NCBI GenBank assembly: GCA_021776195.1
Contig: JAJFGK010000154.1
Span: 13,672-77,671 of the forward strand
Length of the DNA stretch: 64,000 nt
Direction: 5' to 3'
Source of the DNA: Kiloniellaceae bacterium
Lineage (GTDB): Bacteria > Pseudomonadota > Alphaproteobacteria > Kiloniellales > Kiloniellaceae
A program made the translations under genes and the position numbers. Positions 1 through 9,967 of the stretch are shown here, one piece after another. The notes below the pieces were generated by a model that saw only the letters and a list, made by a program, of their open reading frames with translations, did not search any database and had not been told where the DNA came from. Each line of letters starts with the position of its first letter. Positions within the stretch are counted from its first letter, which is position 1.

Positions 1-579
1 AACGTGCCTTCCTTCCTTGCCGAGCACGACGTGACCATCGTCTGTCCCTCCCTCGGCGGGGTCGTGGTGGATATCGCCTACGGCGGAAACTTCTATGCCA
101 TCATCGAACCGCAATCCAACGTCAAGGACATGGCGAAGATCTCGGTCCCGGAGATTCAAAAGCTCTCGCCCATCGTGCGCCGTCTGGTGAACGAACAGGT
201 CGAGGTGGTTCACCCCGACGATCCGTCGATTCGCGGCGTCAGCCACGTCATGTGGACCGGCGAGCCGACCGTGGCGGGCGCCCAGGCCCGCAACGCGGTC
301 TTCTACGGCGACAAGGGCATCGACCGCAGCCCCTGCGGGACCGGCACTTCGGCCCGCATGGCACAGCGCCATGCCCGGGGCCGCCAACAGGTCGGCGAGG
401 ATTTCGTTCACGAGAGCATCATCGGCAGTCTCTTCAAGGGACGCATCGAGGATACGGCCGAAGTCGCGGGGACCGCGGGCATCATTCCCTCGGTTCAGGG
501 CTGGGCCCGGATGACCGGTTTCAACAGGATCTTCATCGACGAACGCGACCCCTTCGCCCACGGCTTCCTGCTGGCGTGA
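1..579 (+). CDS. Proline racemase / 4-hydroxyproline epimerase family protein (5' truncated by window)
   Basis: C-terminal part of a proline-racemase-fold enzyme; the reading frame is open to the window edge, so the start lies upstream. The motif SPCGTGTSARMA carries the second catalytic cysteine of the family. Trans-3-hydroxyproline dehydratases, such as the human enzyme, have threonine at this site, so a two-base racemase or epimerase (proline or 4-hydroxyproline) is more likely. The first catalytic cysteine is outside the window. An MFS transporter gene follows after 34 bases on the same strand. An aconitase-X pair typical of cis-3-hydroxyproline breakdown lies at 57.5-59.2 kb, which fits a hydroxyproline theme. 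Substrate not determined. Confidence 0.85.
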   Translation, partial: NVPSFLAEHDVTIVCPSLGGVVVDIAYGGNFYAIIEPQSNVKDMAKISVPEIQKLSPIVRRLVNEQVEVVHPDDPSIRGVSHVMWTGEPTVAGAQARNAVFYGDKGIDRSPCGTGTSARMAQRHARGRQQVGEDFVHESIIGSLFKGRIEDTAEVAGTAGIIPSVQGWARMTGFNRIFIDERDPFAHGFLLA

Positions 580-613
580 CCCGGGGGGATGAGCGGCGCG
601 GCGGCGGTGTCCC

Positions 614-1914
614 GTGACCGCCGGGTCGCGAACCGCGCCGGCCGGGCGGCCCCGACGCTATTCCTGGCAGCCCTGGCTGGTCTGGGGCCTGGCCGCGTTG
701 TTCTTCTTATATGGCTTCTTCCAGCGCGTCACGCCCAGCGTGATGATCGACCATCTGATGCGCGAGTTTTCGGTCAGCGGCGCGCTCCTCGGCAACCTCT
801 CGGCGCTCTACTTCTATAGCTACGCCGCGCTTCAGATCCCGGTCGGACTGATGGTCGACCGCTGGGGTCCAAGGCGACTTCTAACTCTCGGCACCGGCCT
901 TTGCACCCTGGGCGTGGTTTGCTTCAGCCTGGGTGAGTCGCTCGGCCTCGTCTATCTCGGACGCTTGATGATCGGTGCCGGCGCGGGTTTTGGGTTTGTC
1001 AGCGGCCTGACTCTTGCCGCCGTCTGGTTTCCGCCGCGCCGCTTTGGCCTGCTGGTCGGGCTCACCATGTCGCTCGGCATGGCCGGCGGCTTTCTCGGCC
1101 AGGCGCCCCTGGCGGCCCTGGTCGAAGCGGTCGGCTGGCGCGCGGCGCTGCTCTATTCCGCCCTCTTCGGCGCCGCCCTCTGCCTGGCCACGGCGCTCCT
1201 GGTGCGCGACCGGCCGGTCGGGGCCGATGACGCGCTGGCGGCCGAAAGTCCTCGGAAAGTCGCGAGCCTCGCCTCCCTGTGGCGCGACCTGCGGATCGTC
1301 GCCGCCGCGCCGCGCAACTGGGCCATCGCCATGATCGCCGCCGCCATGGTGGCGCCGGTGCTGTCCTTCGCCGGGCTCTGGGGCGTTGCCTGGCTGATGC
1401 AGGTCGAGGGCATGTCCCGGCCCGAGGCCGCCGGCATGGCGTCGCTGCTTCTGGTCGGCTTTGGCGTCGGCTCGCCCCTGGCCGGCGGCCTGTCCGACCG
1501 GCTGGGACGGCGCAAGCCGCCACTGGTCACTGGCGCCGCCCTTGCCATGGCCAGTCTCGCGTTGCTGATCTACGGCCCCAGCCTGCCGGTCCCGGCGCGC
1601 GGCCTGCTGTTCTTTGCCACCGGGGCCTGTTGCGGCGCCATGTCGATCTGTTTTGCCATGGTGCGCGAGGCCAACGGTGCCGAGGTGCGCGGCCTCGCCG
1701 TGGCCTTCCTCAACACCGCGGTGGTGGCGACCGGCGCCCTGTTCCAGCCCCTGCTCGGCGCCCTGCTCGACTGGCGCTGGCAGGGCGAGACGATCGGCGG
1801 CGCCCGGCTCTACCGGGCAGAGCACTACGATACGGCTTTTGCCCCGTTGATCGTTTTCCTTCTGGCGAGCATGGTGCTGGGATTCTTTCTTCGCGACACC
1901 ACCGGATCAGAGTC

Positions 1915-1918
<4 letters not shown>
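614..1918 (+). CDS. MFS transporter
   Basis: A 434-residue inner-membrane protein with about 12 hydrophobic segments. The loop after the second segment reads DRWGPRR, the MFS signature between helices 2 and 3, and DRLGRRK appears in the matching place of the second half. The start is GTG at 614; no strong Shine-Dalgarno is visible. The stop codon overlaps the ATG of the next gene (ATGA, 1915-1918), so it is translationally coupled to the glycerate kinase. With the racemase-type gene upstream this suggests an operon for uptake and use of a small organic acid or amino acid. The substrate cannot be read from the sequence. Confidence 0.88.
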
Positions 1919-3246
<1,328 letters not shown>

Positions 3247-3561
3247 CCGGGATTGTTTTGCCTTCTGGCTAGGCGCGCTTCGAAGAGCGATGCGAGCATC
3301 GGTCGAGGAGCGGAACGTAGCCAGAAGGCAAAAGAACCCGGCCTTCGGTGGGTCCTAGGCGAACCCCCTCTCCCAATGGGGGTGCGTTCCGCTGCTTGCC
3401 CGATGCTTTAGCATCGCGCCGCACAGCGCGGCTTCCCGAATGATCGCCTATGACCCATCAAATGGTTCCATGTAACAATGTAGTGCTCTAGCCCGAACCT
3501 TTCACCGAACCGTCACGCCCTTTACCTGGGCAAGACTCCCAAAGCTCTTTAAAGTGGCATC

Positions 3562-4980
3562 ATGCGACGCAACAGGAACGCCAAGATCATTGCCACGCTG
3601 GGCCCCGCGACCTCGGACCCGGCGATGATTCATGCCCTCTACGAGGCCGGCGCCGACGTCTTCCGGCTGAACTTCAGCCACGGCAGCCACGAGGATCATC
3701 AGATCCGCCTGTTTCACATCCGCCAGGCCCAGCGCAACGGCGAGCGGCCGATCGGCATTCTGCTCGACCTGCAGGGCCCCAAGCTGCGGGTCGGTCAGGT
3801 CGCCGGCGGCGAGGTCAAATTGGTGGCCGGGGGAACCTACCGCCTCGATCTCGACGAGACGCCGGGCGACGACAAGCGCGCGCCGCTGCCCCACCCCGAG
3901 ATTTTCGCCGCGCTCGAGCCCGGCATGGAGCTGTTGCTCGACGACGGCAAGCTGCGCTTGAAGGTCGAGCGCTGCAGCCCCGATCATGCCGAGACCACGG
4001 TGCTGACCGGCGGGCCCCTGCGCGACCGCAAGGGCGTCAACGTGCCGGGCGCCGTGCTGCCGATCTCGCCGATCACCGAGAAGGACCGCGAAGACCTGGA
4101 ATTCGGCCTCGATCTCGGTGTCGACTGGGTCGGCCTCTCCTTCGTGCAGCGCCCCGAAGACGTCGCCGTGGCGCGCTATCTGGTGGGCGACCGGGCGCTC
4201 TTGATGGCCAAGATCGAAAAGCCGGCGGCGATCGACACCCTAGACGAGATCGTCGCCCTCTGCGACGGCGTCATGGTGGCGCGCGGCGACCTGGGCGTGG
4301 AGATGCCGCCCGAGGCCGTGCCCGGCCTGCAGAAACGGATCATCCGCACCTGCCGGCACGCCGGCAAGCCGGTGGTGGTCGCCACCCAGATGCTGGAATC
4401 GATGATCAGCGCGCCGGCGCCGACCCGGGCCGAGGCCTCGGACGTCGCCACCGCGGTCTATGACGGCGCCGACGCGGTGATGCTCTCGGCCGAGACCGCC
4501 GCCGGCACCTACCCGATCGAGGCGGTCGCGATCATGGACAAGATCATCGCCTCGACCGAGCAGGACCCCCACTACCGGCCGATCCTCCACGCCACCGACA
4601 GCCCTTCCGAACCGACGGCCAACGACGCCATCGCCCTGGCCGCTTCCGAGGTCGCCGCGACCCTCGGGGCCGCCGCCATCGTCTGCTACACCATGTCGGG
4701 CTCGACCGCGCTGCGGGTCGCCCGCGAGCGCCCGGCCGCGCCGATCATGGTGCTGACCAACAAGAGCGAGACCGCCCAGCGCATGGCCGTCCTCTGGGGC
4801 GCGCACTGCGTCCTGACCTCCGACGTGACCAGCACCCAGGAGATGGTCGACAAGGCGACCGCGCTGGCGGTCCGGGAAGGCTTGGGCCAACCGGGCGACA
4901 AGATGGTGATCACCGCTGGCGTGCCCTTCGGCACCCCCGGCACCACCAACATGCTCCGTATCGCGACGATCGAAGGCTGA
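3562..4980 (+). CDS. pyk: Pyruvate kinase
   Basis: A 472-residue glycolytic enzyme converting phosphoenolpyruvate and ADP to pyruvate and ATP in the cytoplasm. The family motifs are in order: KIIATLGPAT and FRLNFSHG near the N-terminus, MAKIEKP with the catalytic lysine, VMVARGDLGVEMP and ATQMLESM. The C-terminal regulatory domain contains CYTMSGSTALRVARERP. Length is normal for the bacterial family. The start ATG at 3562 lies 73 bases downstream of the inverted-repeat element. Glycerate kinase upstream feeds 2-phosphoglycerate towards this step, so the neighbours make metabolic sense. Confidence 0.97.
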   Translation: MRRNRNAKIIATLGPATSDPAMIHALYEAGADVFRLNFSHGSHEDHQIRLFHIRQAQRNGERPIGILLDLQGPKLRVGQVAGGEVKLVAGGTYRLDLDETPGDDKRAPLPHPEIFAALEPGMELLLDDGKLRLKVERCSPDHAETTVLTGGPLRDRKGVNVPGAVLPISPITEKDREDLEFGLDLGVDWVGLSFVQRPEDVAVARYLVGDRALLMAKIEKPAAIDTLDEIVALCDGVMVARGDLGVEMPPEAVPGLQKRIIRTCRHAGKPVVVATQMLESMISAPAPTRAEASDVATAVYDGADAVMLSAETAAGTYPIEAVAIMDKIIASTEQDPHYRPILHATDSPSEPTANDAIALAASEVAATLGAAAIVCYTMSGSTALRVARERPAAPIMVLTNKSETAQRMAVLWGAHCVLTSDVTSTQEMVDKATALAVREGLGQPGDKMVITAGVPFGTPGTTNMLRIATIEG

Positions 4981-5043
4981 TACCAAGCCGCAGATCGAGT
5001 CTTCGACAGTGGAAACCTGTGACCGCAATCGAGAACCCACCGC

Positions 5044-5649
5044 TCACTGAAAACCGCAATCGACCATTGTTGTCCCTATCGCCAACTGCCTGTTGCCCTG
5101 CTCAAAGCAGCCGTTGGTCCAATAGCCGCTGTAGCTTTCGCCATACATCTTCTTGAATGTGCCACGTCCATTTGGGCTGCCATCCCTAAATTGGCCCCCG
5201 AATCTGTCGCCGTCCGGCCACTCAATGACGCCGCGTCCATGGAAATTGCCATCCCGCCAATCGCCCTCATAGCTGGCGCCGCTCGTCCACACCACAACAC
5301 CGTGCCCATGACGCTTGCCGTTCCGAAACTCGCCCTCGTACCTGTCGCCGTTCGCCTCCACATAAACGCCGCGACCATGTTCCTTGCCGTCCTTCATCTC
5401 ACCTGTGTATTTGCTCACTTTCCACTCGTCGTCCTCCAAGTACCGCCACCTCAGGGACCCCTGCCCGTGGGCCTTGCCCCGCTCGCAGGCACCGCTCCAG
5501 GTCACTGTCTCGTTGTCTTGGGGGTCGTTGTTCCAGACGATGCAGTTGGCCTGTGCCTCGACCTGCTGCCAACGCCCCTTATCATCCGTCCAGGCCGGCT
5601 TCGACCCGAAAAGCAGCAGCACCGCGAAAAGACCCCATAGCCTCGCCAT
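5044..5649 (-). CDS. Exported MORN-repeat protein
   Basis: A protein of about 201 residues starting at the ATG at 5649, chosen because it puts a clean signal peptide (MARLWGLFAVLLLFGSKPAW) at the N-terminus. A longer in-frame start at 5721 would bury it. The mature part has about five MORN units of the form YxGExxxGKxHGxGxxxxxxG (for example YEGEFRNGKRHGHG and YEGDWRDGNFHGRG). MORN repeats form beta-hairpin arrays that bind lipids or proteins. Two cysteines flank the array and one is next to the C-terminus. The gene is convergent with pyk and stands alone; its role is unknown. Confidence 0.8.
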   Translation of the reverse strand: MARLWGLFAVLLLFGSKPAWTDDKGRWQQVEAQANCIVWNNDPQDNETVTWSGACERGKAHGQGSLRWRYLEDDEWKVSKYTGEMKDGKEHGRGVYVEANGDRYEGEFRNGKRHGHGVVVWTSGASYEGDWRDGNFHGRGVIEWPDGDRFGGQFRDGSPNGRGTFKKMYGESYSGYWTNGCFEQGNRQLAIGTTMVDCGFQ

Positions 5650-5839
5650 CACCCAAATCCCCAATACTGGAGCTACTAAGTATCCACGCCTCGGTGCTAT
5701 TGTAGTCAGTTCCGACGCCACCTGTCAGCCAAGGCGGGTGCCCAGGAGACCAGCGCCCTGCGCAGTCCAAGGCCGTGGCCTGGCACGACCGGCCTGTGAT
5801 ACCATCCGATAGATTCACGATCCGGGCAAAACGCGCACC

Positions 5840-6043
5840 ATGGACCGCAAAGTGAAAGCCGGCCTCCTCGGCAGCATCGTTCTCGCGGTCTGCTGCTTCA
5901 CCCCCGTCCTGGTGTGGCTGTTCGGCCTCATCGGTCTGACGGCCTATCTGGGCTGGCTCGACGTCGTGCTGCTGCCCGGTCTTGTCTTTTTCCTCGGCTT
6001 CACAGGCTACGCGCTATGGCAGAAACGCAGATCGACCCGGTAG
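5840..6043 (+). CDS. merF: MerF-like small membrane transporter
   Basis: A 67-residue protein with two hydrophobic segments separated by a short turn. The first contains VCCFTPVLV, the paired-cysteine motif that binds Hg(II) in MerF-type mercury transporters. Length and topology match MerF (about 70-80 residues), but the second cysteine pair near the C-terminus of classical MerF is missing. A cysteine-rich protein gene starts inside its 3' end (28-base overlap), so that protein may provide the missing thiols. No merR, merA or merP is nearby, so a true mercury-resistance role is only inferred. Confidence 0.75.
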   Translation: MDRKVKAGLLGSIVLAVCCFTPVLVWLFGLIGLTAYLGWLDVVLLPGLVFFLGFTGYALWQKRRSTR

Positions 6044-6255
6044 TCCCCATCGACCCGGTCTCGACCCTGACCTGTCCGCACTGCGGCCACCGGGAGACCG
6101 AGACCATGCCAACCGACGCCTGCCAGTACTTCTATGACTGCAAGGGCTGCGCGGCGCTGCTGAAGCCCCAGCCCGGCGACTGCTGCGTCTACTGCTCTTA
6201 TGGCACGGTCGCCTGCCCGCCGGTACAGGAACGCGGCAAGGGCTGCTGCGGCTAG
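6016..6255 (+). CDS. Cysteine-rich GDCCxxC-type small protein
   Basis: A 79-residue soluble protein with nine cysteines. CPHCGH near the N-terminus looks like half of a zinc ribbon; CKGC follows, then the block GDCCVYCSYGTVACPP and a C-terminal GCCG. This arrangement is typical of the small GDCC proteins found beside MerF-like genes. It probably binds a soft metal passed on from the membrane partner (inference). Start ATG at 6016 lies inside merF, indicating translational coupling. The stop codon overlaps the convergent YqaA-type gene by four bases. Confidence 0.72.
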   Translation: MAETQIDPVVPIDPVSTLTCPHCGHRETETMPTDACQYFYDCKGCAALLKPQPGDCCVYCSYGTVACPPVQERGKGCCG

Positions 6256-6722
6256 CCGGAAACGGCCGAGACGGTCTGGGCCAGGACGATGTAGCGCGCG
6301 CCCTTGCCCAGGGTCACCAGCAGCAAAAAGGGCCAGAACCGCACCTTCAGCAGCCCGGCGACCAGGGTCAGGGGATCGCCCACCAGGGGCAGCCAGGCCA
6401 GGAGCAGCGACCAGACGCCATAGCGCTGGAACCAGGCGCTGCCGCGCGCGAACTGGGCCGCGCTCAGGGGAAACCAGGGCCGCTCGCGAAAGCCGGCGAA
6501 GAAGCGCCCGAGGCCCCAGTTGACCAGGGCGCCGGCGACGTTGCCCGCCGTCGCCAGGGCGATCAGCGGCCACAGCCCGGCGCAACCGCCGGCGACCAGC
6601 GCGCCCAGCACCAGCTCGGAGGAGACCGGCAGAATAGTCGCCGCCCAGAAGGCGCTGAGGAACAGCCCAATCAGCGGCCACTGACCCCAGGCTTCGGCGG
6701 CGCAATCGAAGGCAGGCGTCAC
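6252..6722 (-). CDS. YqaA/DedA-related (VTT domain) inner-membrane protein
   Basis: A 156-residue protein with four to five hydrophobic segments, matching the short YqaA branch of the DedA/SNARE-associated (VTT) family. Visible family features are the LPVSSELVLGAL segment, AGNVAGALVNWGLGRF, and WLPLVGDPLTLVAGLL followed by LVTLGKGARYIVL. DedA-type proteins are linked to lipid flipping and envelope homeostasis; no specific substrate can be assigned here. The 3' end overlaps the stop of the small cysteine-rich gene on the other strand by four bases. Confidence 0.85.
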   Translation of the reverse strand: MTPAFDCAAEAWGQWPLIGLFLSAFWAATILPVSSELVLGALVAGGCAGLWPLIALATAGNVAGALVNWGLGRFFAGFRERPWFPLSAAQFARGSAWFQRYGVWSLLLAWLPLVGDPLTLVAGLLKVRFWPFLLLVTLGKGARYIVLAQTVSAVSG

Positions 6723-6849
6723 GCGGGGTCCTTTGCGCCGAGAGAGTTTACAGGGCTATAGGCGAGAATGACCCGCAAGGGGGTCAAGCGGGCCACCGCG
6801 CGCTGTGTGCCGGTGACGCCAGACATACAAGGATCCCGGAGGGTTCCCA

Positions 6850-6924
6850 TGGTGGGCACGACTGGGATTGAACCAGTGACCCCTACGATGTCAACGTAGT
6901 GCTCTCCCGCTGAGCTACGCGCCC
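6850..6924 (-). tRNA. tRNA-Val (anticodon GAC)
   Basis: The minus strand folds into a full cloverleaf of 75 nt including an encoded CCA end (6850-6852). The acceptor stem is GGGCGCG paired with CGTGCCC (one G-U). The D arm contains AGCTCAGCGGGAGAGC. The anticodon loop TTGACAT has anticodon GAC, decoding GUC/GUU valine. The T arm contains GGTTCAATCC. No integrase or repeated 3' end is nearby, so there is no sign that it serves as an attachment site. Confidence 0.97.
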
Positions 6925-6984
6925 TCACCATGGAACGGATCGGCGAATAGCACCAAAAGGGCCCTAATTGCAAGCGCTCGGGGG

Positions 6985-7007
6985 CAAAAAAACCGCGGCT
7001 AGGCGGT
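6985..7007 (-). terminator. Compact intrinsic terminator overlapping the cpdR stop codon
   Basis: On the minus strand the last cpdR codons form ACCGC-loop-GCGGT, followed directly by a run of seven T. The TAG stop sits in the loop. The stem is only 5 bp, so strength is uncertain. Confidence 0.4.
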
Positions 7008-7358
7008 CAACATCATGTCGACCTCTTGCACCAGGTCTTTCAGGTGGAAGGGTTTGGACAGAACCCGGGCGCCGCGCTGGCTTTCGTCGCGCGCCTTCAG
7101 GGCCACGGCGGCGAATCCGGTGATGAACATGACCTTGATGCCGGGCTGCTCCTTGGCCGCCCGGCGGGCCAGTTCGATGCCGTCCAGCCCCGGCATGACC
7201 ACGTCGGCCAGCAGCAGGTCGAAGGGCGTGCCGGTGATACAGGTCATGGCCTCCAGACCATCGCCGACCGACTCGACCTCATGGCCGGCACGGCGCAATG
7301 CGCGAGTCAGGAACTCGCGCATGGAATGGTCGTCTTCGGCGAGCAGAATGTTCGCCAT
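6999..7358 (-). CDS. cpdR: CpdR-type single-domain response regulator
   Basis: A 119-residue receiver domain with no output domain. The acidic pair is in LLAEDD, the phospho-acceptor Asp52 in LLLADVVMP, the threonine in MFITGFAAVAL and the lysine in LSKPFH. The block VMPGLDGIELARRA and the sequence after the lysine match CpdR of alphaproteobacteria, whose unphosphorylated form primes the ClpXP protease for cell-cycle substrates such as CtrA. The phosphorelay (CckA-ChpT) is not in the window. A CtrA-box-like sequence lies about 90 bases upstream of the start. Confidence 0.85.
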   Translation of the reverse strand: MANILLAEDDHSMREFLTRALRRAGHEVESVGDGLEAMTCITGTPFDLLLADVVMPGLDGIELARRAAKEQPGIKVMFITGFAAVALKARDESQRGARVLSKPFHLKDLVQEVDMMLTA

Positions 7359-7443
7359 AGCTTCTCCCTCGTTTCGACCGGCCCGCCACCATGAGGCGCT
7401 GGAGCGGGGGTCCGCGCCTCCCCCTTATTCTAAGCCTAAGCTT

Positions 7444-7459
7444 CTAAGTCAACCTTAAC
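7444..7459. promoter_or_regulatory. Candidate CtrA box upstream of cpdR
   Basis: CTAAGTCAACCTTAAC fits the CtrA full site TTAA-N7-TTAAC with one mismatch in the first half. Weaker half-site-like CTAAG words lie just to the left (7424-7440). The position, 86-101 bases upstream of the cpdR start, suits direct control. Assignment rests on pattern matching only. Confidence 0.4.
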
Positions 7460-7618
7460 CGACGCCCCCGGGATCGCGCTAAATCCGCCCTGGCCTACAA
7501 ATTCACAGTTGCGGCCGCGTCGGGCGCTGGTCCCGGGCGATGCGATGGTTTATCGTTTGTTACCATGACAGGGCGAGAGCTTTCGCGTAAAGATGAGCGG
7601 TCGGATTTGGATTGAGCG

Positions 7619-8503
7619 ATGGATGCAAGACCAGCAGAGATCGGCGGCTTCCCGTCACACGAGGTGAGAGCACCGGCGCGGCAGCGCCTGCCCTGCGTGT
7701 TCGCCTCGCCCCATAGTGGCAAGCACTATCCAACGGAGTTCTTGGCCGCCTCCCGGCTCGACCCCCTCAGCTTGCGGCGCAGCGAGGATTCCTTCGTCGA
7801 CGAAATCTTCGCGGCCGCGCCGGACGAGGGCGCCCCGCTGCTTCATGCGCTCTTTCCCAGGGCCTACGTCGATCCCAACCGCGAGCCCTTCGAGCTCGAC
7901 CCCTCCATGTTCGACGAGCGCCTGCCGGCCTATGCCAACACGCGCTCGCCGCGGGTCGCGGCGGGCCTCGGCACCATTGCCAAGGTCGTCGCCACGGGCA
8001 CGCCGATTTACCGCGACAAGCTGACCTTCGACGAGGCCCTGAGCCGCATCAAACGCTACTACTGGCCCTATCACACCGCGCTGCGCCAGTTGATCGACAC
8101 GACCAAGGCCAGATTCGGCTACTGCGTCCTGGTCGATTGTCATTCGATGCCCTCCAGCGGCTCGCCCTGTGACGACGGGCCCGACCTCGGCAACATCGAT
8201 ATCGTCCTGGGCGACGCGCACGGCCAGTCCTGTGCCGGCCGGGTCACGGCCTGCGCCGAGTTGGTGCTGCTTTCCCAGGGCTACCGGGTGGCGCGCAACC
8301 AGCCCTATTCCGGCGGGTTCGTGACGCGACACTATGGCCGGCCCGAAAGCGGCGTGCATGCCCTGCAGATCGAAATCAACCGCAATATCTATATGGACGA
8401 GACCCGCATCGAGCGCGGCGAGAACCTGGTCCGGCTGCAGGACCACGTGCGCGGTCTCGTGGCCGCCCTCGGTGCCCTGGCCATGGCAGACCTCGCCGCC
8501 TGA
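7619..8503 (+). CDS. N-formylglutamate amidohydrolase family protein
   Basis: A 294-residue cytoplasmic hydrolase of the N-formylglutamate deformylase family, which releases formate and glutamate at the end of one histidine-degradation route. Family landmarks are FASPHSGKHYP at the N-terminus, a RRSEDSFVDEI block, FPRAYVDPNREPFELD, LVDCHSMP with metal-ligand candidates, and NQPYSGGFVTRHYG. No other hut genes are nearby, so the true substrate could be another N-acylated amino acid. The start is ATG at 7619; the 260-base gap upstream holds the cpdR promoter region. Confidence 0.87.
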   Translation: MDARPAEIGGFPSHEVRAPARQRLPCVFASPHSGKHYPTEFLAASRLDPLSLRRSEDSFVDEIFAAAPDEGAPLLHALFPRAYVDPNREPFELDPSMFDERLPAYANTRSPRVAAGLGTIAKVVATGTPIYRDKLTFDEALSRIKRYYWPYHTALRQLIDTTKARFGYCVLVDCHSMPSSGSPCDDGPDLGNIDIVLGDAHGQSCAGRVTACAELVLLSQGYRVARNQPYSGGFVTRHYGRPESGVHALQIEINRNIYMDETRIERGENLVRLQDHVRGLVAALGALAMADLAA

Positions 8504-8566
8504 TTCGAAGCTACGGACCGAACCTTGGCACAGGCCTTGCTTCCTGGATGGCAAGGAGGAACGGTC

Positions 8567-9295
8567 TTGTCCATTGCCATTCGCACTCTCATTCGTCCCT
8601 GGCGCCTGGCCGCGCTGGCGCTGGTTCTCGCCGCAGGTAGCGCCAAGGCGACCGAATCCCCGGATTTCTGGGGCCTTTGCAGCGACCGCGTGGCCGCGGC
8701 GGAAGCCCGGCTGGACCTGCCCCAGCACCTGTTACAGGCGGTGGCGCTGGTCGAGTCCGGGCGTTGGCGCGAACAGGCCAGGGAAAATATTGCCTGGCCC
8801 TGGACCGTCATGGCCGAGGGCCGGGGCCGCTATCTGCCGAGCAAGGCGGCCGCCGTCGCCGAGGTCGAGACCCTGCGGGCGCGGGGCATCCGCAACATCG
8901 ACGTCGGCTGCATGCAGATCAACCTCGGCTACCACCCCGAGGCCTTCGCCTCGCTTGAGGAAGCCTTCGATCCCGACCGCAATATCGCCTACGCCGCCCG
9001 CTTCCTGCTGAGCCTGCGCGAAGAGGCGCGCTCCTGGACACGGGCCGTCGGCCTCTACCATTCGCGCAAGGCCATCGCCAGCAACGACTACCGACGCAAG
9101 GTCCTCAAACGCTGGCGCGAGGCGCGGCACAAGGCGAACCGCCAACGCCGGGAGGCGCGGCAAGTCCAGGCCGCCCAGGCCGCCCAGCCCACCCAGGCCG
9201 CCCAGCCAACCGAGCCGGCGGCCGCTCATGATGACCCGGCCTCTCGCTTGCCGCTCGCGCCGCCAAGCGTCTTCAAGGACGCATTACGCCCCTGA
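8567..9295 (+). CDS. Exported lytic transglycosylase (SLT domain)
   Basis: A 242-residue periplasmic murein-cleaving enzyme. The TTG start at 8567 is preferred because AGGAGG (8554-8559) sits 7 bases before it and the N-terminus then reads as a signal peptide (SIAIRTLIRPWRLAALALVL, cleavage near AKATES). The SLT core shows the catalytic glutamate in ALVESGRW, then NIDVGCMQINLGYHPEAF and VGLYHS. The C-terminal tail is low-complexity, with repeated QAAQPT units after a basic stretch. The last 12 bases overlap the convergent PadR-like gene. Confidence 0.87.
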   Translation: MSIAIRTLIRPWRLAALALVLAAGSAKATESPDFWGLCSDRVAAAEARLDLPQHLLQAVALVESGRWREQARENIAWPWTVMAEGRGRYLPSKAAAVAEVETLRARGIRNIDVGCMQINLGYHPEAFASLEEAFDPDRNIAYAARFLLSLREEARSWTRAVGLYHSRKAIASNDYRRKVLKRWREARHKANRQRREARQVQAAQAAQPTQAAQPTEPAAAHDDPASRLPLAPPSVFKDALRP

Positions 9296-9859
9296 CCCGG
9301 TCAGTTCGGATTGGAACCATTGCAGGCGGTCGCGGGCCTGTTGGATCTCCCGGTCGAGCCAAGGCACCAGACGGCTCCCGCCGCCCTGGTGATGGCCGCG
9401 CAGATCTTCCAGGCGCGCCAGCTCGCGCTCGCAGGTCTCGACCATCAATTCCAACTGCAGGACCTGATCGCGGGCCGGGAGCAGGTGGAGCAGCCGCATC
9501 TTGATGGCGATGAAGAGCTTGCTGAACTCGTAGGACGGCCGCCGCCCATCGCTGGTCAGGAGCCGGCGAAGCTCCTCCAGGCCGGCCTCGGTCACCCGCA
9601 GGGTCGCCGATCCGTCGCTCGGATTCTGTCCCGGGACACCCTCGTCGCTTGCCTCCAGCAGGCCCTCGACCTTCAGGACCTCCAGCGGAACCCCGACCAG
9701 ATCCAGCGAGGGACCGACCATGCGGCCGGTGAAATGGCGGATTTCCCCGGCCAGGGCGGCATAGCTCATGGCGCCCCGGTCCGGACGTTGGTCGGCCAGG
9801 AGGCCGAGAGCCAAGAGGCGGACGGCATCCGAGGGAAGCAGCGAATTGTCGCGATACAT
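9284..9859 (-). CDS. PadR-like winged-helix protein
   Basis: A 191-residue soluble protein. The first ~100 residues look like a winged helix: an N-terminal helix rich in leucine (DAVRLLALGLLADQ), a middle recognition region and LRVTEAGLEELRRLL, the wing/helix found in PadR-type regulators. The C-terminal part (VLQLELMVETCERELARLEDL and following) resembles the helical dimerisation segment of PadR-family proteins. It is convergent with the transglycosylase gene and followed by the polyamine-type ABC operon on the same strand, 108 bases away. Target genes and ligand are unknown. Confidence 0.6.
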   Translation of the reverse strand: MYRDNSLLPSDAVRLLALGLLADQRPDRGAMSYAALAGEIRHFTGRMVGPSLDLVGVPLEVLKVEGLLEASDEGVPGQNPSDGSATLRVTEAGLEELRRLLTSDGRRPSYEFSKLFIAIKMRLLHLLPARDQVLQLELMVETCERELARLEDLRGHHQGGGSRLVPWLDREIQQARDRLQWFQSELTGSGA

Positions 9860-9967
9860 GACCGCCCTTACCTGCCCTCAGCGGAATTCGGCGGCACTAT
9901 AGCCGGCGCACCGCGACAAGCCCAGCGCCGGTTCCACCTTCATTGAAAAGTGCTCTGTCCAGACCCG

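Noticed and set aside
5840..6255. Calling the MerF/GDCC pair a mercury-resistance operon
   Set aside because: No merR, merA, merP or merT nearby, and the second cysteine pair of MerF is missing; only the family label is supported.
6850..7358. tRNA-Val considered as an integration site for an island
   Set aside because: No integrase, no duplicated tRNA 3' end and no change in coding character beside it.
9940..9967. Considered as a full second copy of the 3.2-kb inverted-repeat element
   Set aside because: Only a short AGAGCACTTTTCAATG word is shared; no paired arm is found nearby.
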